DNA of 64,000 bases from contig NC_052511.1 in assembly GCF_014356525.2 (NCBI RefSeq), positions 47,926,182-47,990,181 of the forward strand, written 5' to 3'. The notes below the pieces were generated by a model. That model ran no database searches. It had not been told where the DNA came from and saw only the letters and a list, made by a program, of their open reading frames with translations. A program made the translations under genes and the position numbers. Every line of letters starts with the position of its first letter. Within the stretch, counting starts at the first letter, position 1. This document shows positions 1 through 12,064 of this stretch, piece by piece. This DNA comes from Nilaparvata lugens. Its lineage: Eukaryota; Arthropoda; Insecta; Hemiptera; Delphacidae.

Positions 1-40
1 TTTAAAATATATAAATATCAGTGAATAAAGCAGAATAATC

Positions 41-62
41 ATGGCATTCGACCTAGGATTCG
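41..62 (+). CDS. SNX8: SNX8 exon 1 (start codon)
   Basis: ATG at 41 is followed by six codons (MAFDLGF) and one spare base, then a strong donor GTAAGT at 63. The spare G joins the first two bases of exon 2 to give Glu in frame. An in-frame TAA at 26-28 supports this start, unless a 5' untranslated intron ends just before the ATG. The short N-terminus leading straight into the EH-like region fits the family. Confidence 0.7.
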
Positions 63-901
63 GTAAGTGGCTTATCCGCTTCTTTTGAGTAGCATAAAAC
101 ACTTTTGTGCCAAGAAACTATGGGAATGTTTCCCTGTATGAAGCAATAATAATAATTAGCTTTATAAATTTGTTTCAAATAGGTATGAATCACACGCTGA
201 TTCATCCAAGATTTTTGTTGAAGGAAATCAGAACACTAGTATGTTACTTGAAATACCGAATCTCTTTAGAATTTGGCATATTTTTATCTTAAAATCAAAA
301 TCTATTTGAAAGAATATTCTGTTTATTTTCAAGTAGGTACCTATATAGGTACTGTAAGTCGCAAGGCCTCATCATTTTATTATCATATGCTGTAGTAAAT
401 TATCAGTAATACGCACGTTTTCTTATCGCGTGATTACAACTTCTCATAGAAGCTTGATAAGGAAAACCAATTGACGTAGGTACTGTAGCTAACCGGTATA
501 GCTAGAAGAATTTACATTACGGAATTTCATAAATCTGAATGAAGACTTCTTTTCAACACCTTGATCTGTGTATTGAACTGCAGTTATGGGTGAGTTCCTA
601 ACCACTCTGGTCAAATTTCAATGTAGAACTAAATTTCCAACAATTGAGAGAATTAATTAATTGATGGAAACATAATATAAAATCCACAATTCTCTTTGGT
701 CTACAATTATTGTTAAACTATGAATATTCTCTGTAATATACAGTAATATTATGCATGTCTGATAGTTCAACAATTTCCATGAAACACGAGAATTGCTTAA
801 CAAAAATCTTTGGCTGGGACAGGAATCCTGTCTTATGGCAGTTTTTTATGTTCTTGACTTGTTCACTTGTGGCCATACTTATGACCACGCCATGAACAGA
901 A

Positions 902-940
<39 letters not shown>

Positions 941-3900
941 CGAACCCGAGACCTTTACTTGACAGGCTAGTGCTTAACCGACTGAGCTACCACGATATCG
1001 GATCATCTATACCGTAATTTGTCATTGAAGTGAATGACTAGATTAGTTCATGTATTTTCTTTCAAATTTAGTTTCCAATAACTTTCAAAGATGTGACAAA
1101 AGGTATTTGAAGACACAGTTTTGATTAAAATCATTTCATTATTATTTATTATAATTTCGGCGAGTTTAGCCGAAACTATAGTTTCTAAAATAAAATCAGG
1201 GTACTATTAATTCTTTGTAATATTAAACTTACGTTACTCAACATGATTTTTCAACATTTTGTTTTCTGATTATCATTTACAGAATCGGTACCACCTCTCT
1301 ACCATGACATATACAAAATAATAAGTTCTTCTCCTGCTCATTCTCGCAAGGAGCTATTGACAAAAATCCTGCTAAAATCAAAGTTACCAAACGACTGTTT
1401 GAGTCAGGTGAGACCAATATTCTTTCAAATGTAGAATGAATAATAAATTAAGCAATTTAGCCTACATAACTTTATAGAATTTTGTTCTATTGATTATTCT
1501 GATTACACAGCATGTGAATAATTGCAATATTCTGCTCATTTCTTTATAAATAAATTCATTTGTCTCAAGCACATTACAGCTCATACATACATTAAGTAAA
1601 ATAGGATCATGATCTTATTTACTCTTTGAAGTCATCAGATTGTGTATTCAATGCATGAAAACTTGTTGAAATTGAAGTTGCTTTCCATGACGAAACACCA
1701 TAGGCCTATAATAACTTTGTTGAAGTTCTGACACTGTATTACTTGTAAATATTTGAGAAAACACTTACTTTTGTTGAGTCTTGAGGAATGCATTTCACTC
1801 CTGAAGAGGAGCTTCATCAGCCTGACACCAGGGGCGCTTGCTCTATGGGTTGGACTGTGTGGCCAAATATTACATTTTTGATTTGAAGATAAGTTAATCA
1901 TTTAATAAGTTGGATTGTCATTGTGGAGGTGTTTAAAAATTTCGTATTGTTTAAAAACTTTTAAACACCTCCACTATGACAAATCCAACTTATTAAATGA
2001 TCAATTAACTTCAAATCAAATGTAATATTTTCCCACATTTTGGCCACACAGTCCAACCATAAGAGCAAGCGCCCCTGGTGTCAGGCCGATGAAGCTCCTC
2101 TCCAGTAGTGAAATGCATTCCTCAATACTCCAAGAAAAGTAAGTGTTTTTTCAAATATTTACAAGTAACACAGTGTCAGAACTTCAACAAAGTTGAAAAC
2201 TTGTTATAAAAGGCTATACTATCTTTGACAGTTTGTAGAAGATTATCTATTATTAATACTGTAATGAACGATATGTATTACAATAAAAGTTTTCATATAG
2301 ATAGGATAACTTACATAATCAATATCTTGTTTCACTTTCAGATTTGGGTCCTTATCAGCAAAAACCAAAGTGATTTGACCTCCAAACACGTTTTCCAAGC
2401 GCTTGCTCTGATTGGCTGGGCTCAGAAGGGTCTAGAACCTTCTACCGCTCTCTTTGATGACGTCAGTAGAGGTGATGTTGTTTTCCATGACATGACTCAT
2501 AACACTTTATAAATAGTAGTTCTGTGAACAGTAGACCTCGCGCAGTTATAAACCGCAGCCTCCTCAGAGATAAACCCATTAGACCTAATTCATTAATCTG
2601 ATTATACTGTCCATCAGAGTAAATCCTGTCTTTATGTCGTGTCGGCGATATATCGGTGTTATAACGGCTAATGGCTGTTGGGTTGGTGTATCAAAAATGC
2701 TAACATCAAAAGCTAATCTCCTTCAATACATACTGGCATCAGGACAGCCCAAGTTCAAAGCAGAGAAAGTTTGAGAGACAATACTATGTTATTTTAGTTA
2801 CTAATTGCATGCATTATTGCACGCAATCAATAGTTCATTTTATTTATTCACAATGGAGACAACGGGTTTCCTCAAATGTCTCCTTAACAATAAAAATTGT
2901 ACAGATACAATTGTTAAAAGAATAACAATGATAAAACTAATACGAACTTATGCAATGATAAATAATACAAACAACAAAAATATCACCTAATTTAAAAATG
3001 AAAAATACAAAGATTTCAAATACTTATGAAAAATGTAAAAATAAAACAAATTGGGAATTCAAAATTTATAAAAATTAAAGATTATAATAACAAATAATGA
3101 ACAAAAATATTCATCAATAGAATAAATAACATTTATAACTCTAATATTGACGTATGAAGGAGGCTCCTTTTTCCTTTTATATTATCCTTGAAATGCAAAA
3201 TTTTCAAAAACCTTGTATATACGTCGACGCGCAATTTAAAAAGGAACATACCTGTCAAATTTCATGAAAATCTATTACCTCGTTTCGCCGTAAATGCGCA
3301 ACATATAAACATTTAAACATTAAGAGAAATACCAAACCGTCGACTTGAATCTTAGACCTCACTTCGCTCGGTCAATAACTTTGTTGAATTTGAGAAACTT
3401 TGTGTCAGAGTGATTAATGCCTAAATCTTTTCATTAAGATTTACAAAAAATAGCATTCATATTAAATACTGTAGTGATTTTAAATTTAGAAAATATAATT
3501 TTTTATTGGCTTGATACATAATATGATACATTAGGCTTCGTCATTGACATGAACATTTAAACATTAAGAGAAATGCCAAACCGTCGACTTGAATCTTAGA
3601 CCTCACTTCTCTCGGTCAATAACTTTGTTAAATTTGAGAAACTTTGTTTTCAGAGTGATTAATGCCTAAATCTCTTCATTAAGATTTACAAAAAATAGCA
3701 TTATATTAAATACTGTAGTGATTTTAAATTTAGAAAATATAATTTTTTATTGGTGATACAAATATGATACATTAGGATAGTCATTCGTGGACATGAACAT
3801 TAAACATTAAGAGAAATGCCAAACCGTCGACTTGAATCTTAGACCTCACTTCTCTCGGTCAATAACTTTGTTAAATTTGAGAAACTTTGTTTTCAGAGTG

Positions 3901-6900
3901 ATAATGCCTAAATCTCTTCATTAAGATTTACAAAAAATAGCATTCATATTAAATACTGTAGTGATTTAAATAGAAAATATAATTTTTTATTGGCTTGATA
4001 CATAAATGATACATTAGGCTTCGTCATTGACATGAACATTTAAACATTAAGAGAAATACCAACCGTCGACTTGAATCTTAGACCTCACTTCGCTCGGTCA
4101 ATAACTTTGTTGAATTTGAGAAACTTTGTTTTCAGAGTGATTAATGCCTAAATCTCTTCATTAAGATTTACAAAAAATAGCATTCATATTAAATATTGGT
4201 AGTTATTTCTTGTTTTGAGATCTGACCATAGGAGAAAACATTTCTCCTATTTTAGGCTTTTTATGATCTGACCATAATAATAATATAATAATAATTCCAG
4301 CCTGTGAGAGAGCTGCTACTGAACTCACAGGTCAAATACAGAAGGCTGTCATCCTTGGCTCATCCAAGTCTACTCAGGGCAAAGGTCATTTCACAATGAA
4401 AGTCACAAACAAAAAAAACACTAATTTATCAAGATGGCAGTGGTCAAGATAAAGCACACTTAGTTAACATATAAGGCCTTGCTTTTTGACTTACTGGCAA
4501 GTTAGCCAGATAGTATTTGAGACAGGTCATCGTCTAAAAACTCCTGTACATCATAATAAGCCCTGGCTCTCAAATAACCGTCTCGAACTTGCTGGTATCC
4601 AACTGCTTCACTCCTGTTGAAGTAGCGGAGAGCTGCACTCCTGTAGCATACCCGCGATCTCTGGAGGCGCACCCTGGGTAGGTCAAACAGCACTCGATGC
4701 CTGGTGTTATGGTGATGTACATCAGTCCGAGTCAACAAATTTTGTTGATTCTTCTCGATATACATGAGGCAGAGCAGAAGGAAGTGGCTGACCACTGTTA
4801 GGATACCCAGTCTAACAAAAATATGCTTGCAATGTGCATGATGTTCGCTTGCAGTTATAATCCTAGCAGGCCGTTTTTGCAGCTTAAGTATGTCTACAAC
4901 CTTGGCTGAATGACCCCACATGAGTAGACCATAGGAGATATGGCAGTGGAAAAGTTCATGATACACTATAACCAGATATGCCTCTGTCACCTGTCCCCTC
5001 AGCTTGAGCAACAGAAAACAGATTCGGGACAGTCTCCCAGTCACCTGTTGGATGTGGCTGACCCACTCACCTGTACAGAAGTGCCATTGTCCTATCTCAA
5101 AGCAATAAAAAGCTATACAATTTATACTACCAATGTCATGGTTATCTACCAATTGTCAATGTCAATTTGTCTACAAATCTCAGAGTGCGAAAACTACCAA
5201 TGAAGACATATGCTTTTAGATTGGCATACTCCGTGCCAGAACTACCAATGTCGACTTCTGCACTTCTAGCACTCGCATTTCCGTATCGAAATGCCGTAGT
5301 TCAAAAATTCAAGGTGAACTTTTAAGCTGATTTGTGAGAAAGTTGATATTTTGACATAGGTAGTTCTTGCACCAAGCCACAGATTTCATGATTTAATAAA
5401 TAATAATGTATATGTTTGTATTGATACTTCAAACCACTTTTGTATAAAACTGAAAAAATGAAGCATATAATAACATCTTCGAATTTAACATTTATGGGGA
5501 AAAACACAGGACCCTCTATCCTTAGAGGGTATTCCTTCCCCTTCCTCATACTTCTTGGTTTTTGCCCCCCCTAGCAGTTTGGTGAAATGGCGCCACTGCT
5601 CTGATAAAATCGCTTGTCAATCTCCTTTGGGGTTCGGAGCCCAGGGGAAGAGTGGTCAAGCAAAACCTCAAACAGGATGATATTAATAATTTCTCTGGAT
5701 GTTGACGACACATCCAGAGGAGTTTATTCATAAATTCAGGAACATTACATATTATTTTCTCATACATTTTCAATAATATAACAATATTCAAGGTTTTCAA
5801 AATAATACCTCACTATTATAATATGTGTGTATGTGTCGAGCTATCATCATAGGAGAATACATTTCCTTATCATGAAAAATAATTCTATTATAGGAGAAAA
5901 AATATTGCAGCTTCTTCCACCTTTGATAGAACTTCCAATTTGTTCATGGACCATTTCCAGAGAGAAGATTCAATGGACCTATAAAACTTACGAGTTTCAG
6001 ATTTGAGCAAGTTTTTTTTTTTTTGCTCAGTATTTATATTTACACTGATCTCCATGTTCGATTAATATAACACTTATACAGTATATTTATTTATTAGGTT
6101 AGAAAAAACAATACAAGGATCGGAAAAGAAAAACACGCTATTGCCCAAAACTTTTTCAATTTCCTAATTTAGTTTTAAATTGTCAATTATTATACATAGG
6201 TTATGTTTCTTTCAATTTCTACACCAAATCACAATCTGAAAATATAAATTAGAATAAAATAAACAATTTTAAATTTTGATAGAATTATAATAAAACTTTC
6301 TTAAAAACATGAAACAAACTTCAAATTCGCAAAATAAAGAATAAAAACACTTGAACTTTGAGCTCGAAAATATCACATGACAACTTCAAATAATTCTTAT
6401 TAATTTCATGTATTATGTCCAAATATTTCGTTCAAAATAGGCCTCCCTCGAGAACGTTGGAGTCTTTACATTACACAGGAATTATCATCAAAATCCTCGA
6501 ATACTTAGATATATTCACTTTGGTTTATTTAGATATAATACTCTACTCTTATATATTTATTATTATTAAACGAAAATCCAAATTAAATGCTGTAGTTCAC
6601 CCCGAAGACTTCTGCTGCTGCAAATATTGACAACAGGGTTAACAGCTAGACGGAAATTCGATGAGCGCTACTATTCGAAAATTATTTGTCAGCCGGGAAC
6701 AAAATTTCCAAAAATATGGGCTGACAAATAATTTTTGAATAGTAGCGCTAATCGAATTTCCATCTAGCTGTTTACCCTGTTGTCAATATTGCAGTAGCAG
6801 AAGTCTTCGGGGTGAATTACGCATTTAATTTGGATTTTTGTTTGATAATAATAATAATTCATTCATTAGCTTTGAATAATTGCAATATCTCAGTAATTTC

Positions 6901-9900
6901 CATCTGTAGACTTATATATTTGTCACATCTATTATTAAACGTAATATGACACGTTTTATGTCAATTTTACCTTAACAACTCTTCCTCATTTTCCTTTCTA
7001 GAGATTTGGCTCATCAGTGTATCGACGATACAACGACTTTGTGGCATTATACGAGCTGCTACTCAGCAGATTTCCTTACAGACTTATACCAAAGTTACCT
7101 CCCAAAAGAGTCGTTGGAAATGGTGAGTCATACTCCTAAAAATTATATTAATTAATTAATCTATTTATTTCATTGAAATAACAAATCATAAATACCGGGT
7201 GATTACAAATGAAATAGACAACTTCAATAGCCTGTACAAAATTAAACTGGTGTATTTCAACATAGTAAGTGATATAGGTTTGTAGGGAATTTCTTAAAAT
7301 TTATGTTGGTAGAACTGTTGCTGGCTATTGTTGGCTGCTCCGTGTTACAACAGCCAGTTTAGTTTAGCAATATGGCCGCTACTCAGTGGAGAAAGCTTAT
7401 TGAGTTCTTGAATTAGCCAAAACAAACTCTGTTACTGTTGTGCAGCGTCATTTCAGAACAAAATACGGTAAACCACCATCAACAAGGCAATCAATTTATG
7501 ACTGGTATGAACGTTTTGAAAGCAGTGGATGTGTGTGTAAGAAGAAGAGTACTGGAAGACCTTCTGTTACAGAAGAAAAAATTGATAGTGTTTGTGATGT
7601 TTTTGTACGAAGTCCAGGAAAATCGACTAGATCAGCGAGTTTAGAATTGCAAATTCCTCAACTTACTGTGTGGAAAATTCTGCGGAAACGTTTGAAAATG
7701 ACACCTTATAAATTGCAATTAGTACAAAGTTTAAATGACAATGATAAAGTTGTACATAAAATTTTTGTCAAGAGATGCAACATTGTCTTGAAAATGACGA
7801 CACATTGTTTAATCGCCTAATTTTCAGTGATGAATGCACTTTTCACATTAGTGGAAAAGTTAACAGATATAATGTACGAGTATGGGGAACAGAAAACCAA
7901 GAGAGACTGTACAGCATATACGCGATTCTCCTAAAGTGAACGTGTTTTGCGCTTTATCTTGTGAAAAGGTTTACGGGCCTTTCTTCTTCCAAGAACCATC
8001 AGTAACCGGAAGAATTTATCTGGACATGTTAACCAAATGGTTAATGCCTCAACTCCATGAAGATAGTTGTAACTTCATTTTTGTACAAGATGGAGCTCCG
8101 CCTCACTGGTACTCAGACGTCAGAGGGTATCTGGATGAACATCTTCCTAGACGATGGATCGGCCGTACAAGTGAGGGAAACGTTGTTTCAGCCGTGGCCA
8201 CCTCGTAGTCCGGACCTAACGCCCTGCGACTTTTTCTTGTGGGGCTATGTAAAAGACAGAGTTTTCGTACCACCGCTTCCTGTTGATATCGATGATCTTA
8301 AACAACGAATCTCAAATGCTCTTGCTACAGTTAACCGTGAGATGCTTAGTCGTGTGTGGTCAGAATTTGACTACCGTGTTGATATCTGTCGTGTTGCAAA
8401 TGGTGCACACATTGAACATCTGTAAATTTTCAATAAAACTTCAAGAATTCTTCTTTGTAATCATGTAAGTAATGATCTAAACTTTTAAATAATAAATTCT
8501 CTACAAGCTATTCAAACTGTCTATTTCATTTGTAATCACCCGGTATAATATATAATATGATTGGGAGCTTACAACAGGCATAGCCCAAAACTGTCTTCTC
8601 CCAAATCTTTACAAATAAAAGTTTCAAAAAGGAATGAAGTTAAGATGTCACTTTCCACTTCAAAAAGTCTAATATCCACGTTTGATGTTGTTTTCCATGA
8701 CTAAACACTACATGATAACTTTTTGTGTAGTTGAGAAGTTGATATTGTGGTAATTATTCTTATTTAACTACATAATAAGCTTTGTTGTAGTTTTGACACT
8801 GTGCATCTTTGTAAATAGGTATTAATAAAAAACCACTTGTGCCGGTTGCGCAGAAGCCGATTAAATTTTAATCGTGATTAATTCCACAGGAACAAATCAG
8901 AGAAGCCGTCTTATCAAAAAGGCCTTCTCTGATAGGCTCTCGTAAAATTAATCACGGTTACAGTTTAATCGTCTCTTGTGCAACCAGGCCTTATACATTT
9001 TATGATTAAATCAGGAATGCAGTAAAAGTACGTGTTTTTTCAAATATATTTACAAAGATATACAGTCTCAAAACTACTGCTAATATATCCATTTATTGAA
9101 GTAAAATTAAAATATTTCATAGTTTTAAACGTCTTGTTCTAATAAGAGAAGCAGTCCAGTCAATAATCTGAGAGAAGATGATTGGATCTCACTATAGGAG
9201 ACTATTTGCCCCGAGACAACAAAAGCCCGGTTGCCCAATAGCCTGTTAAATTTTAACCGTAATTAAATGCCACGAGAACCAATCAGAGAAGCCTTCTTTT
9301 CAAAATATCCTTCTCCGATTGGCTCTTGTGACGTTTAATCTCGATTTATTTAATCATTCAGAAATACACAACTTAAAGAAAAGTGCCACAGGCTCTCGCC
9401 CAAAAAACAACGTCAATAATAATAATTTCTCTGATTGCCAATAAATTGCAATCAGAGGAGTTTATTGACAAAACATGTACAGAATTGTTATATTATACAT
9501 ACAAAATTGCTAATACTAAACTTAGTTCTAATTATGATACCCCACTATAATTTAATCTGTGTCGGGGTAATTCTTAAACATTAAATATGGTCATTATTAA
9601 ACTCAAAATTCAAATTCATTTATTGCCAAAAAGAAAACAAACAATAATTTACTCATACACATACATACACGAGAAAAAATGAAAATAAATCGTTCATAAT
9701 ACAATATTACACATACATGCATATACATGAGAGCAGAAAACCCAATTTTAAAATTTCTAGGCATCACCAGCAAAAGGAAAAATCTTTGCCCGCTGGTGAG
9801 AGTTGCTTAAAAGAAATCCTTAAAATAACTAGAAATTGAAACGAAAAGCTTTATAACAAAAGTAGAGATACAAAATATACTTTAAATCATTTACTTTGAA

Positions 9901-12028
9901 AATGTGGTCCAAAGTAGGATAATTCACACCTATATTGATAATTTATAAAAGGTCAGAAATCAGAGAAATACCAACTGAAAACTGAAACAGAAAAAAAATC
10001 ACAGTGCTAGGTTCAAAGTGAAGAAATATTCACCTTTAAAACCCACTCTGTTATGCTCTTCTTTGATAATATTCTTTGATGATTTATAAATTATCAATAT
10101 AATTATATTGAATATAATAAGAATATTATTCTATCATTTAAATCAAAAGGTATTGCATTTATTAATTTGCTGCTTGTGTAAATCAATTGTCTTCTAATAA
10201 AAGTTCAACAGTCTTTTAGGCAACCGGGTGTTAGTTTTTGTATTTCAGGTGGCAACCCAAGTCACGACGTTCAGCGCTCTCTAACCGTTATCTCGAGTAC
10301 TAGTTGAACATCTCATCGTCCTCAACAGGTCCCAACTCGCTTCCACCTATTTTCTCAGTTTATTTACATTTAAACCACATTTATCACACTTTTTTATCAT
10401 TGAATCTGTTGATGAAACAGTTGGACTTTCATCTGGAACAATCCACACCAGTGTAGGACCAATATTAACAAAGTTATTAGGTGTTGAAGTTGGGTGATTT
10501 TGTCAGATCTCGCCAGAGAAATGTGTGAACTTTTATAGGGAAGGTATGGGTGAGTTTTGAGAACTCATACTTACCTGGCGTGGGGGTTACCGTGATCAAG
10601 AAGGCGGTTCCCCCAGGGCGAGGCCTTGTCATTGCACTGCGACTTGGTTGACCCCTGCGAATGCCCCAAATGTGGGCATCTCGGGCGCATAATTTTTGGT
10701 AGTCGGGACTGCGTTCGCGCTGTCCCGGTCCTAATTCTTAAAATTTAGTAATCGCATAACAAATTTTGTAAGTCGGTCCTGATCCTAATTCTATGGTTCT
10801 ATCAAATTTAGTAAATCTGCTGTAATCTGTAATATAGTCGAGAGTAGAGATTCGAATATGTGGACTAATTTATTATTCAATTATTAATGCATGACATACT
10901 CAGACTCCAGATATTGATTCAAACACTTGATAATTATGATAATTCAATAAATTAATATTGATTTCAAACACTCAGGGCCGCTGTTCTGTCCTGGTCCTAA
11001 AATAGTTCTAAGTAATCATTATCGTGGAAATATCAATATCCTATCCTATAATATTGAGCGAGCAATTTCTGTTTATATATCTGTATGTCACCGGATCTCG
11101 AAAACGGCTCTAACAATTCTATCAGAATTTTGAACAATGTAGGTTTATGATATAAAAATAATTCGATTGCACTAGGTCTCATCCCTGGGATAACTTGCTG
11201 AAGGACTTAAGGACTGGTTTCCGAGCTCGGAATTTAGCCAAGTTCTAGACTTCAACAGCTGGATTCAGAAAATTGGCTTTCCGAAACGGGGCGTAGTCGT
11301 AATCATAGTCAAAGTCACGTTTGAATTACATTTCGAAAAACTAGAAAGTTTAACACAAAATAAAAAAATCTGGTGTGTCTCACTCACACAACTTTCCTTG
11401 CCGTTATGAAAATTGATCACCTGACGCTAGTGTCAACGCGTATCTCAAGTCAAAGATCTGAGCCAGCTGGTGACAGTTCAATAACGCTGGATACACACGA
11501 GATCTGCTCTCTCCTCTTGGAATTTAATAATTTAGTTTGGAATTTAATAATTACATTTTCTCAAATTTCAAGCTTATTTTCAATTTTAGGTGAAAATGTT
11601 ACTGGACATTAGTTGAAGAGATTTCCATGCTCAATTTTTTCCACTCGAAATTTTTCGTTTAAATTATATCCGAGACCTGATATTTGGAAATCTAAAATCA
11701 AACTTTGCATAGATGGGGCGCAGCTCCTGAAATTTTTACAGATATGGGACTTGTGGTAGTTGATAGGGCTCATCAATGACTATTTTAGGTATGAATTTGA
11801 TCAAAATCGTGGAGCCGTTTTGAGAAAATCGTGAAAAACCCTGTTTTGACAACATTTCGTCATTTTAGCGGCCATCTTGAATTGCATTTGATTGAAATGT
11901 TCGTGTCGGATCCTTATAGTGTAAGGACCTTAAGTTCCAAATTTTAAGTTATTCCGTTTATTGGGAGATGAGATATCGTGTACACAGACGCACCATACAC
12001 TCATACAACACAACACACACACACACAC

Positions 12029-12064
<36 letters not shown>

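Noticed and set aside
4502..5152. Intact reverse transcriptase gene
   Set aside because: Only the C-terminal part is present, without the catalytic palm; it is a truncated remnant.
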